The position numbers and the translations under genes were made by a program. From Nocardiopsis_B sediminis (lineage in GTDB: Bacteria > Actinomycetota > Actinomycetes > Streptosporangiales > Streptosporangiaceae), in NCBI RefSeq assembly GCF_042650565.1, contig NZ_JBHSBH010000015.1, positions 310,001 to 374,000 on the forward strand: a DNA stretch of 64,000 bases. Direction: 5' to 3'. Under the pieces are notes generated by a model that was not told the DNA's origin, did not search any database, and worked only from the letters and a program-made list of their open reading frames with translations. Positions 48,009-56,409 of the stretch are shown piece by piece. Every line of letters starts with the position of its first letter. Position 1 is the stretch's first letter.

Positions 48009-49556
48009 ATGCACGCCGCACCCACCGGCCCCGAGACATCCGCGCACGGAGGTCCGCCCAAGGCCGGTCCGCGGGAATGGGCCGCGCTCGCCGTGCTGAC
48101 GCTGCCCGTCGTCCTGATCTCGGTGGACATGACGGTGCTCGGCTTCGCCGTGCCCCACCTCAGCGAGGACCTGGCGCCCACCGCCGGCCAGCTGCTGTGG
48201 ATCATCGACGTCTACTCGTTCGTCCTCGCCGGCCTGCTCATCACCATGGGCACGCTCGGCGACCGCATCGGCCGCCGCCGGCTGCTGCTCATCGGCTCGG
48301 CCGGGTTCGGCGCCGCGTCCCTGATCGCCGCCAACGCCCCGACCGCCGAGGTGCTCATCGCCGCCCGCGCGCTGCTGGGACTGGCGGGCGCCACCCTGAT
48401 GCCGTCCACGCTGTCGCTGATCCGCAACATGTTCCTGGACCCGCGCCAGCGGCTGTTCGCGATCGCCACGTGGGCCTCGGGGTTCTCGGGGGGTGCCGCG
48501 CTGGGCCCCATCGTCGGCGGCTGGCTGCTGGAGCACTTCCACTGGGGCTCGGTCTTCCTCATCAACCTGCCGGTGATGGTGCTGATCCTCGTGGCCGCCC
48601 CGCTGCTGGTGCGGGAGTCCCGCAACCCGCACCCGGGGCGCCTGGACCCCGCGAGCGTCGCCCTGTCGCTGGGCGCCATGCTGCCCGCGGTCTACGGGGT
48701 CAAGAAGCTCGCCGAGGAGGGCCTCGCGATCGTGCCCGTCGTCGCGATCGCGGCCGGCCTGCTGCTGGGGGCGGTCTTCGTCCGGCGCCAGCTCCGGCTG
48801 AAGGACCCGCTGCTCGACGTCCGGCTGTTCGCCATCCGCGAGTTCACCGTCGCCGTCGCCACCAACCTGATGATCGTCTTCGCCATGGTGGCGTCGCTGT
48901 TCTTCATCACCCAGTACCTCCAGCTGGTGCTGGGGATCAGCCCCCTCTACGCGGGGTTCGCGCTGGTCCCGGGGCTGGTGCTGTCGGTGGCGGCCAGCTT
49001 CGTCGCCGTCGGGGTGGCGCGCCGGCTCAGCCTGGGCTCGGTGATCGTCATCGGCCTCGCGCTCATCGCGGCCGGGTTCCTGGCGGTCACCCTGGCGCCC
49101 ACGGAGGGCGGGCTCTGGCTCATCGTCGGTGCGTTCGCGCTGCTCAACGTGGGCATCGGCCTGACCGAGACGCTGACCAACGACGCCATCCTCACCGCCG
49201 CCCCGCCCGAGCGCGCCGGAGCCGCCTCGGCCATCTCCGAGACCGCCTACGAACTCGGCGGCGCGCTGGGCGTCGCGCTGCTCGGCAGCGTGCTCACCGC
49301 CACCTACCGGATCCGGCTCGACGAGGTCGAGGACGTCCCTGCCGCCGCCATGGACGCCGCGCGGGAGACCCTGGGCGGCGCGGTGACGGCCGCCGAGGGA
49401 CTGCCGTCACCGGCGGCCGGGGCCCTGCTCGACGCGGCGCGCGCCGCCTTCACCGACGGCATGCACCTGACCAGCGCGATCGCGGCGGCGATCATCGTCA
49501 TCGCCGCCGTGCAGGCGGGCGTGCTGCTGCGCGGCCGCCGCAACGGCGCGGGCTGA
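48009..49556 (+). CDS. MFS drug efflux transporter, DHA2 (14-TM) family
   Basis: This 515-residue transporter resembles QacA/LfrA/SmvA-type proton-driven exporters. The first membrane segment has the DHA2 pattern ISVDMTVLGFAVP, and motif A appears as GDRIGRRRLLL. Fourteen hydrophobic segments are plausible from the pattern. GAGAGGACC precedes the ATG. The TetR gene and operators upstream indicate induction by a substrate, probably a cationic or lipophilic toxic compound. Confidence 0.92.
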   Translation: MHAAPTGPETSAHGGPPKAGPREWAALAVLTLPVVLISVDMTVLGFAVPHLSEDLAPTAGQLLWIIDVYSFVLAGLLITMGTLGDRIGRRRLLLIGSAGFGAASLIAANAPTAEVLIAARALLGLAGATLMPSTLSLIRNMFLDPRQRLFAIATWASGFSGGAALGPIVGGWLLEHFHWGSVFLINLPVMVLILVAAPLLVRESRNPHPGRLDPASVALSLGAMLPAVYGVKKLAEEGLAIVPVVAIAAGLLLGAVFVRRQLRLKDPLLDVRLFAIREFTVAVATNLMIVFAMVASLFFITQYLQLVLGISPLYAGFALVPGLVLSVAASFVAVGVARRLSLGSVIVIGLALIAAGFLAVTLAPTEGGLWLIVGAFALLNVGIGLTETLTNDAILTAAPPERAGAASAISETAYELGGALGVALLGSVLTATYRIRLDEVEDVPAAAMDAARETLGGAVTAAEGLPSPAAGALLDAARAAFTDGMHLTSAIAAAIIVIAAVQAGVLLRGRRNGAG

Positions 49557-49590
49557 GGCAGCGGGGCGCGTCGGGGGCCGGCCGGCGGGG

Positions 49591-50562
49591 TCAGCCGGCG
49601 CCGGCGCCCGACGCGCGGGGCAGCGCCGCCGGGGCGGCCGCCGCCGCTGCCGGCAGGACCCTGTCGACGATGCCCTGCACCGGGACGCCGCGCGCGTGGG
49701 CGAGGAGCTCGCGGGCCAGCAGCGGTTCGGGGCGCCGCTCCGGGGCGACCATGCCCACCTCGATGTCGCTCACCGGCTCGACCATCGGCAGCACGCGCAG
49801 GCCGGGCGGCGGCTCGGCGCCGCACAGCCAGGCGTGCGGGAGCACCGCGCACCAGCCGCCCTCGCGGACGTGGGTGTAGAGGGCGGGCAGGGAGTCCGTC
49901 TCGACCTGCGCCGCCCACGGCGTGCCCGATGCCGCCATGGCCTCGTCGAGGAGCCGCTGCCCCTCCGGGTCGGCGGTGAATCGGGCCATGGGGACATGCG
50001 CCAGCTCCGCCCAGCGCACCGCCGAAACCCCGGAGAACCGACCGTCCTCACAGGTCACGAGGGCATGCCGGGTGCGGAACAGGCGGACGGCGCGGTTGCG
50101 GTCCCGCGCGGCGGCGGCCGGCAGGCGGGTGACCCCGACGTCGAGGTCGAACCGCGCGAGGGCCGCGTCGATGTCGGCGGCGGGCAGGGAGCGCACCACC
50201 AGCCGCACCCGCGGATGCCGCACCCCGAACCCCGCGGTGATGTGCGCGAGCGGGGCGGCGGCCTCGGGCAGCACCCCGATGCGCAGGGTGCCGGTGTGCC
50301 CCTCGCGCATCGGGCCGACCTCGCCGGTGAGGGCGTCGCGCTCGGCAAGGAGGCGGTAGGCCCAGCGCAGGACCCGCTCGCCTTCGGGGGTGAAGCCTTC
50401 GAAGCGGTGCCCCCGCCGCACGATCGGCACGTCGAGTTCGGACTCCAGCTTGCGGATGCCGGCGGAGAGCGCGGGCTGGCTGACGTGGCACGCCATGGCC
50501 GCGCGGGCGAAATGCTGTTCGCGGGCCAGAGCGGTCAGGTACTCCAGTTGCCGCATCAGCAT
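49591..50562 (-). CDS. LysR-family transcriptional regulator
   Basis: This 323-residue LysR-type regulator has an N-terminal helix-turn-helix (MRQLEYLTALAREQHFARAA, SQPALSAGIRKLE) and a type 2 periplasmic-binding effector domain. The stop lies 34 nt from the end of the convergent MFS gene. The ATG at 50562 is preferred; a second ATG two codons later is possible. No divergent target gene is adjacent, since the upstream 500 nt are empty, so its target is unknown. Confidence 0.9.
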   Translation of the reverse strand: MLMRQLEYLTALAREQHFARAAMACHVSQPALSAGIRKLESELDVPIVRRGHRFEGFTPEGERVLRWAYRLLAERDALTGEVGPMREGHTGTLRIGVLPEAAAPLAHITAGFGVRHPRVRLVVRSLPAADIDAALARFDLDVGVTRLPAAAARDRNRAVRLFRTRHALVTCEDGRFSGVSAVRWAELAHVPMARFTADPEGQRLLDEAMAASGTPWAAQVETDSLPALYTHVREGGWCAVLPHAWLCGAEPPPGLRVLPMVEPVSDIEVGMVAPERRPEPLLARELLAHARGVPVQGIVDRVLPAAAAAAPAALPRASGAGAG

Positions 50563-51059
50563 CCGCGCTCCAGGTCCGTGGCGAGGCCGGCCGGGACCGG
50601 GCCCAGGGGAAGCCCGGCCCCGGCAGGAGGCGGCCGCGGGCGCCCGGACGTCGGCCGACTCCGGAGCGGCACGCGCCCACCCGGCCCCTACGAGAGGCCG
50701 ATCACACATTCTGGTGTCTCGCACCACACTCCGCCAGGGGCTGCCGGACTTTCCCCGGTTTTTCCCCGCGTCCGGGTGCGGCGGCGGACGCCGTGGGCGT
50801 GCCGGACGGTCCCGCGCCGACCGGAACCGTTACCGCCGTGGCCTCGTGGGTCCCGAGGGGCGCACGCGCCCCGGCCCTTCGTCTCCGCATCGGGGCGGTG
50901 GAGGGCACCCGCCCATCCGGAACGCCTGCGCCGGGACGTCGTAGCCATCGGGGGCGACCCTCTCGACGTCGCCGGTGCGGGTCGAGTCCGGGGGGCCGGG
51001 GGTCCCGGTGCGGGGCCGCCCGAGATCAGGGCGATGGAGACAGGAGGGCGCCGACGCCG
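50563..51059. other. intergenic region without a recognisable gene
   Basis: About 500 GC-rich bases separate the LysR gene and the FCD regulator gene. Neither strand shows a convincing reading frame, RNA gene or strong hairpin. It presumably contains the LysR promoter. Confidence 0.5.
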
Positions 51060-51776
51060 CTATTCCGCGTCTGCCTCGGCCGTATCAGGGGCCGCGCTCT
51101 CGGCGGCGCTCTCGTGGTACACGCGACGGGTGGTGTCGGTGTGCTCGCGCATCAGGCGGGCGGCCTCGTCCTGGTCGCCGGCCTCGATCGCGTCGATGAT
51201 GCGGGCGTGCTCGTCCCATGCCTCACGGCCGCGGCGGCGGACGACCAGCCCGTGGTACCAGCGCACACGGCGCGCCACCTGGCCGGCCAGCCCGGCGAGC
51301 ACGGCGTTGCCGGACAGCTCGGTGATCACGCGGTGCAGGTCGGCGTTGGCGTCGACCATGGCATCGCTGTCGTCGCGCTCCAGGCCCGCCACGCCCGCAC
51401 GCCACAGCTCGCGCAGCCGCGCGGCACCCTCGGGGCCGGCCTCGGCCGCGGCCAGGCGCGCCGCCTCGGTCTCCAGCAGGGTGCGCATGGCCAGCAGCTG
51501 CTCGGCCTCGTTCTCGCTCGGCCGGTGGACGAACGCGCCGTACCCCGGGCGCAGGTCGACCCAGCCCTCGTTGCTGAGCCGCTGGAGCGCCTCGCGCACG
51601 GGCTGCCGGGACACCCCGAGCTGCTCGGCGAGTTCGTTCTCGACCAGGTGCCGGCCGGGCGGCAGGCGGCGGCGCGTGATGAGTTCGAGCAGGGTCTCGT
51701 ACACGCTGTCGCGCAGCGGGGCCGGGCGCTGCACGGGGTTGGGCAGCAGGCCCTTGTCGAGCCGGGGAGGGGGCAT
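51060..51776 (-). CDS. GntR-family regulator, FCD subfamily
   Basis: This 238-residue regulator has a winged helix (LLELITRRRLPPGRHLVENE, LGVSRQPVREALQRL) and an FCD domain (ADLHRVITELSGNAVL, HARIIDAIEAGD). It lies downstream of moeA on the same strand with a gap of 265 nt. The ATG at 51776 is chosen because it gives a normal length; the frame is open further upstream. A TGTATACA palindrome upstream of moeA resembles FCD-type operators and may be a target. Confidence 0.88.
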   Translation of the reverse strand: MPPPRLDKGLLPNPVQRPAPLRDSVYETLLELITRRRLPPGRHLVENELAEQLGVSRQPVREALQRLSNEGWVDLRPGYGAFVHRPSENEAEQLLAMRTLLETEAARLAAAEAGPEGAARLRELWRAGVAGLERDDSDAMVDANADLHRVITELSGNAVLAGLAGQVARRVRWYHGLVVRRRGREAWDEHARIIDAIEAGDQDEAARLMREHTDTTRRVYHESAAESAAPDTAEADAE

Positions 51777-52041
51777 GGGTACGCGTCTTTCGTGGTCGGC
51801 GCGGCGGGAACGCGGAAGGTCTCTGGACATCGACGGGAAACGGCACCGTCGGGCGGGGGATCCTCGTCCCGAGTCTAGGCCAGAAGGCATCGGACGGCTC
51901 TGATCTCCGGCGCCGCGCGCCCGGTCCCGGCCGCCACGCGTCCGCGGCGGGACACCCGCAGTGGCGCGCCGCCGGTCCCGGCCCCGCTCCGCCCCGGACC
52001 GCCGCCACCGCGCCGTTGCGGTCCTCGGAACGGGGGCGGAG

Positions 52042-53238
52042 TCAGCGGGGCAGCCACACCAGCGACGCTTCAGGGCCGGCCCAGGCCGGCGGGATGACCG
52101 CGTAGGCGTCGGCCGCCGCCGCTCCGCGCAGGCTGCCGGGGCGGTCGTGGCCCACCGGCCGCGCCTCGCCGTCGGCCACCCGAACCGCGACCAGGCGCGT
52201 GTCGCGGTGGTGCGGGGCGGCCCGCCCGACGAACGGCAGCGAGCGGGGCAGCAGCGCCGCCGGGTCCGCGCGCCCGGCCATGGCGACCAGGACCGGCACG
52301 AGCAGCGTCACGGCGGCGGCGAGGGCGGCGTTGGGGTTGCCCGGCAGGCCCACGACCACGGTGCCGGGCGACTCCCCGGTGCCGAAGTGCGCGAGGAGCT
52401 GCGGGTGGCCGGGGCGGCAGGCGACCCCGTCGACGACCAGGGTGGCGCCGAGTTCGGTGAGGGCGGCGCGCAGGTGGTCGGCGGGGCCCTTGGACGACGC
52501 CCCGCACACGACCACGACGTCGCTCTTGCGGTCGGCGGCCCCGGCCACCGCTGTGACCAGATGGCCGAAACCGTCGTCGAGCCGGGCCGGGGCCTCCAGC
52601 GCCGCCCCGGCCCACGCGGCGATGCCGGGCAGCATCGGCCCGATCGCGTCGCGCACCTGGCCGGGGCCGGGGCGGCCGGCCACGGCGATCTCGTCGCCGG
52701 TGATGAACGCGGCGACGCGCGGGCGGCGCACCGGCAGGGTGTCGTGGCCCAGGCTCGCGGCCAGCCCGGCGGCGGCGGGGGTCACCACCGCTCCCCGGGG
52801 CAGCACGGTGGCGCCGGCGGCGGTGTCCTCCCCCGTCCGGCGCACGTGGCGGCCGTGCTCGGCGCCGCCGCGGACCCGGTCGCCCTCGCGGTGGGCGGAC
52901 TCATAGGGCAGGACCGCGTCCGTTCCCTCGGGCACCCGCGCGCCGGTGGCGATCTCGACGGCCTCGCCCGGGCGCAGCGGCGGGGCGGGCGCGGCTCCGG
53001 CCAGGACCCGGCCGCGCACGTCCCAGGGGCCCGGTCCGGCGACGGCGTAGCCGTCCATGGCCGAGGCGTCATAGGGGGGCACGGCGACCAGCGCCGTCAG
53101 GTCGCGGGCCAGGGCGGCGCCGACCGCGTCGGCAGGTGCGGCGTCCTCCTCGGTCGCCCATGAGCGCCGCCCGCCCAGCTCGCGCGCCATCGCACGCGCC
53201 TGCGCCCACGGCGTCGCCGTCCCCCGGCACCCGGCCAT
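52042..53238 (-). CDS. moeA: molybdopterin molybdenumtransferase MoeA
   Basis: This 398-residue enzyme inserts molybdate into adenylylated molybdopterin in the last step of molybdenum cofactor synthesis. Family motifs include PPYDASAMDGYAV, EIATGARVPEGTDAV, GVACRPGHPQLL and GLPGNPNAAL. No other cofactor genes or molybdoenzymes lie in the window. Confidence 0.92.
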   Translation of the reverse strand: MAGCRGTATPWAQARAMARELGGRRSWATEEDAAPADAVGAALARDLTALVAVPPYDASAMDGYAVAGPGPWDVRGRVLAGAAPAPPLRPGEAVEIATGARVPEGTDAVLPYESAHREGDRVRGGAEHGRHVRRTGEDTAAGATVLPRGAVVTPAAAGLAASLGHDTLPVRRPRVAAFITGDEIAVAGRPGPGQVRDAIGPMLPGIAAWAGAALEAPARLDDGFGHLVTAVAGAADRKSDVVVVCGASSKGPADHLRAALTELGATLVVDGVACRPGHPQLLAHFGTGESPGTVVVGLPGNPNAALAAAVTLLVPVLVAMAGRADPAALLPRSLPFVGRAAPHHRDTRLVAVRVADGEARPVGHDRPGSLRGAAAADAYAVIPPAWAGPEASLVWLPR

Positions 53239-53285
53239 CGCACTCCTCAGGATCGAGCAGACGTCCCAGCGGAACCAGTGTCTCC

Positions 53286-53293
53286 TGTATACA
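53286..53293. promoter_or_regulatory. TGTATACA palindrome upstream of moeA
   Basis: This AT-rich palindrome lies about 50 nt upstream of the moeA start in otherwise GC-rich DNA. The sequence TGTATACAA resembles the TTGTATACAA sites reported for some FCD-type GntR regulators, one of which is encoded just downstream of moeA. Confidence 0.35.
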
Positions 53294-53334
53294 ATCTCAC
53301 GGCCCCACCGGGCCCGAGCAGGAGCATGCGCGAT

Positions 53335-53362
53335 TTGCCGTCTGCCGACTTTCCGCTAGAGT
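53335..53362 (+). promoter_or_regulatory. promoter of the tRNA cluster
   Basis: TTGCCG and TAGAGT are spaced by 16 nt and end 57 nt before tRNA-Gly. Position and orientation suit a promoter for the three tRNA genes. Confidence 0.5.
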
Positions 53363-53419
53363 TCTGCGTGCAGGACGGCGACGGAGTCAGGAACAACAGG
53401 CCCCGGAACCCGACAGCAC

Positions 53420-53492
53420 GCGGACGTGGCTCAGCTGGTAGAGCATCACCTTGCCAAGGTGAGGGTCGCGGGTTCGAATCCCGTCGTCCGCT
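53420..53492 (+). tRNA. tRNA-Gly (anticodon GCC)
   Basis: The 73-nt cloverleaf has a perfect 7-bp acceptor stem (GCGGACG with CGTCCGC), anticodon GCC at 53453-53455 and the T-loop GGTTCGAATCC. CCA is not encoded. Confidence 0.97.
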
Positions 53493-53533
53493 CGGAGACA
53501 CACACGGGGGACGTCGACTCCCCCGAAGAGTCC

Positions 53534-53604
53534 GGTGGAGTGGCCGAGAGGCGAGGCAGCGGCCTGCAAAGCCGTCTACACGGGTTCGAATCCCGTCTCC
53601 ACCT
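53534..53604 (+). tRNA. tRNA-Cys (anticodon GCA)
   Basis: The 71-nt tRNA has acceptor stem GGTGGAG with CTCCACC, anticodon GCA at 53566-53568 and a standard T-arm. A CCA end is encoded directly after it (53605-53607). Confidence 0.97.
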
Positions 53605-53618
53605 CCACGCACGATCCC

Positions 53619-53692
53619 GGGCGGTTAGCTCAGTTGGTTAGAGCGCTACCTTGACACGGTAGAGGTCACAGGTTCGAATCCTGTATCGCCCA
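53619..53692 (+). tRNA. tRNA-Val (anticodon GAC)
   Basis: The 74-nt tRNA has acceptor stem GGGCGGT with ATCGCCC (one G-U pair), anticodon GAC at 53653-53655 and CCA encoded at 53693-53695. The lower-GC island begins after this gene, so its 3' end is a possible integration site. Confidence 0.97.
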
Positions 53693-53695
53693 CCA

Positions 53696-54107
53696 TCATC
53701 GCCGCAGTTCAGAGGGCTCCTCTGGACTTATTGGCCGAGACGATCAGGCCCCGATGGGAGATATCCGGGAGATCATCTTCTGAGCGGGCTCCTCCGGGAG
53801 CCCGTTTGTCGTGTTTCACGGTAGCGCTCTCCATCGCGCCTCGGCTGGCGTCGCGGTCAAGCGGCTTATGGCCGACGACCGGCCCTGCCACAAGTCCCAC
53901 ATCGCGCGATGCCCTGACCGCGGCCAGGATCGAGCTCGGGCACAAAGGTCGGGGCTGGAAATGATCACGGAACCGCGCCGGATACGGTGTCCGTTTTTCG
54001 CGTCTGAGATGGGTACGGACCGATACTCTGGTAAACCTGTTCGCAGGGCCTTACCGCTGCAACCACGCCTCCCCCTTGCGGCCCGCACGACTCGGACTGA
54101 GGATCCC
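53696..54107. other. spacer between tRNA-Val and the island genes
   Basis: The 412 bases hold a terminator hairpin (53785-53811) and otherwise no convincing gene. GC content falls here compared with the genes upstream. The promoter of the three island genes should lie in the last 150 bases, but no clear -35/-10 pair stands out. Confidence 0.55.
53785..53811 (+). terminator. terminator after the tRNA cluster
   Basis: CGGGCTCC pairs with GGAGCCCG across a four-base loop, and TTTGTCGTGTTT follows. This is an intrinsic-type terminator placed about 90 nt after tRNA-Val. Confidence 0.75.
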
Positions 54108-55370
54108 ATGCCACTGGAGCGGTTCTCTTTGGAGAACTTCCGCTGCTTCAAAGAGCGGCAGGAAGTGGAGCTCGGCAGCATCACGGTGGTCCTGGGAAGG
54201 AACAACTCCGGGAAGAGCGCCGTGGTCCGGGCCCTGCAAGTCCTTTCGACCGGCATCCGGACCGAATCGCCATATCCTCTGGACCTGGAACTGGTCGAAG
54301 GACTGTCCCCCACCTTCACCGACCTGATCCACGGTTCGGCCCCGCACGGCCGCATCCACGTCGGCATGGGCTTCCGCGATCCCGAAGGACGGGCTTTCGG
54401 GATCGACGCCGAAGTCCAGAACATCGACGACCAGGGCATCCAGGTGGTGAGCCTGCTGAATCTACACGGCAGCACTGAAACCAGGCGTTTCGCCTGGGAG
54501 TACAGCGCCAATGACGTCGTCGGCGACGGCAGACGATATGAATTCGAGGGTACGTCATCCGTACTCAAATTCCAGGGTTTGCTTCCCACTGCATCTAGCT
54601 GGAAGGATTCAATCGGCGGCATCGATTCCATTTCTGAGAAGATGCGGTTGGAATTTGACGACATTCGGTATCTGGGACCCTTCCGGAAAGTTCCAGAGCG
54701 GTTCTACCGGATGCCTGCCAGACGTGCTGCCAGTGTCGGCGGCCGGGGCGAGAAGGCGCTGGGGATGCTGGCGGCCGATGCGCTGCGCGGTCGAGGGGAG
54801 CTGACACGGGAGGTCAACGAACTCCTGGGGAGGATCCTTCCCGGGTGGCGGATCGGTATTGAGAACATCGGGGCGGGCATGTATGTCCCCCGTTTCTACT
54901 CCACTCAGGATCCCGAGGTCAGTGTCCACATCGATGACGTGGGAACCGGGGTCGGCCAGGTCCTGCCCATCCTGATCCAACGTGCAGCCGACCGCATCCA
55001 TCCGCCGGAGGGGCCCGTGATCGAGATCGTGGAGGAGCCCGAGCTTCACCTTCACCCGTCCGCCCACGCAGAGGTCGCTGACCTGTGCGTCGACGCCGCG
55101 CGGGAGACGAGAGTCCGCTTCCTGGTGGAGACGCACAGCGAGACGTTTCTTCTGAGACTGCGCCGACGTGTGGCGGAGGGGCATCTGGCTCCGAAGGACC
55201 TCGCGGTCTATTTCGTCGAAGAAGGAGAAGGGAGGGCTACACTGCGCAGAATCTCAGTCACTCGGTCGGGGAATGTCGACTACTGGCCGAAAGGGGTCTT
55301 CTCCGAGGACTTCGAGGAGGCGCGCGCTCTCGCGGTCGCGCAGGCTGGATTGGGTGATGATGCGCGTTGA
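54108..55370 (+). CDS. OLD/AAA15-type ATPase, first gene of a putative defence module
   Basis: This 420-residue SMC-like ATPase starts with ERFSLENFRCFKERQEVELG and has Walker A LGRNNSGKSAVV. The late half has Walker B VIEIVEEPELHLHP, a signature-like VGTGVGQVLPIL and ETHSETFLL, the pattern of the AAA15/AAA21 ATPases found in OLD nucleases, Gabija, retron and PARIS systems. No Toprim domain is fused; the next gene, which overlaps by 14 nt, encodes a Toprim-like protein. The ATG at 54108 follows TGAGGA. Base composition is clearly less GC-rich than the flanks, suggesting horizontal transfer next to tRNA-Val. A role in anti-phage defence is inferred. Confidence 0.88.
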   Translation: MPLERFSLENFRCFKERQEVELGSITVVLGRNNSGKSAVVRALQVLSTGIRTESPYPLDLELVEGLSPTFTDLIHGSAPHGRIHVGMGFRDPEGRAFGIDAEVQNIDDQGIQVVSLLNLHGSTETRRFAWEYSANDVVGDGRRYEFEGTSSVLKFQGLLPTASSWKDSIGGIDSISEKMRLEFDDIRYLGPFRKVPERFYRMPARRAASVGGRGEKALGMLAADALRGRGELTREVNELLGRILPGWRIGIENIGAGMYVPRFYSTQDPEVSVHIDDVGTGVGQVLPILIQRAADRIHPPEGPVIEIVEEPELHLHPSAHAEVADLCVDAARETRVRFLVETHSETFLLRLRRRVAEGHLAPKDLAVYFVEEGEGRATLRRISVTRSGNVDYWPKGVFSEDFEEARALAVAQAGLGDDAR

Positions 55371-56388
55371 GATCCCGGCCTCCCTGTTCGATGACGACGA
55401 ATGTTACGAATCTCTTCTCCAGCTGATCCTGTTCTTCCGAGACGTAAGGCATGAATGGGTGATCTCGCCCCTCGACGTGGACACGGTTTCCAACTTCTTC
55501 GATCGAAACCTTTCCGCTCCTCTCGCACAGACCTATAGTGCGATCGTCAAGAAGGCCAGCAGGGCCGGATACACCTGGGCACCGGTAGAGGACCGGAGGC
55601 CGGTGCTGAGGGTAGCCAGGGGTACCCTGGAAGAGGACGTTGAGGACCTCCGCAGGCCCGCAGTGCTCGTCGTGGAGAACCGCAAGTACGACTGGATGTT
55701 CATATCCGCGGTGGCGAAACTACTCGGCATGGAGGACATCCTTCGGGCGGAGGACGCCAACCTCTTGGACGTGCGCAACGGCGGAGGTGCGGACGGTGCC
55801 GTCAGCGAAGCCGTCGATCAGGTACGACGGTTCACCAGAACTAAGCGGGTGGTGCTGGTGATCGACAGTGACCGCTACCGTCCGGGTGAGCGGACCAAGA
55901 ACCACACGCGGGCCGAATCGGTGGCCGATGCCGGCGGATACGCGCATGTTCTGGAGTTCCGGGAGCTGGAGAACTACGTGCCCAACCGCGTCCTTGCGCG
56001 CCAGGCACGCCGAAGAGGCCATGCGCATATGTCCACGCGACTGCAGGCGCTCAAGAAGCTGACACATGTGCAGCGAGCTCACTTCGACATGAAGAATGGG
56101 TTCAAGGAGCAGCAGGCGGGAACCGCAGGGTGGGCGGAGAGGAAGTCAACGAGCACCGGAGACCCCAGTGCGGCCTATCACATCCCCAGGCAGCATGGCG
56201 ATCTCTACCACGGCGTCAACGAAGGCACACTGATCACTCTCCGGAAAGGGTTCGGAACATCCCTTCCGAAGCTCTTCCTCGATGAGGTCGGTATCGGCGG
56301 GATCAGCGAGAAAGACCTCGATGGATTGGGCCTCAACGCCACAGAGGAACTGCGAAAAGTTTTGGACACGATTCTCGACATCATCTGA
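55357..56388 (+). CDS. Toprim-like protein, partner of the OLD-type ATPase
   Basis: This protein of about 343 residues has no family I can name with certainty. The middle has a Toprim-like pattern: VLVVENRKYDWMF (Glu, then Asp), a predicted strand ending in VVLVIDSDRYRPGE (Asp-x-Asp) and later EFRELENYVPNRV. Such acidic residues bind metal in Toprim nucleases of OLD and DUF4435 proteins. The N-terminal 90 and C-terminal 130 residues are unassigned. It overlaps the ATPase gene and has three possible starts in a row (GTG 55354, ATG 55357, ATG 55360). The pair would correspond to a split OLD or PARIS-like (AriA/AriB) arrangement. Confidence 0.75.
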   Translation: MMRVEIPASLFDDDECYESLLQLILFFRDVRHEWVISPLDVDTVSNFFDRNLSAPLAQTYSAIVKKASRAGYTWAPVEDRRPVLRVARGTLEEDVEDLRRPAVLVVENRKYDWMFISAVAKLLGMEDILRAEDANLLDVRNGGGADGAVSEAVDQVRRFTRTKRVVLVIDSDRYRPGERTKNHTRAESVADAGGYAHVLEFRELENYVPNRVLARQARRRGHAHMSTRLQALKKLTHVQRAHFDMKNGFKEQQAGTAGWAERKSTSTGDPSAAYHIPRQHGDLYHGVNEGTLITLRKGFGTSLPKLFLDEVGIGGISEKDLDGLGLNATEELRKVLDTILDII

Positions 56389-56409
56389 GTATATGGGGGA
56401 GATGAAATA

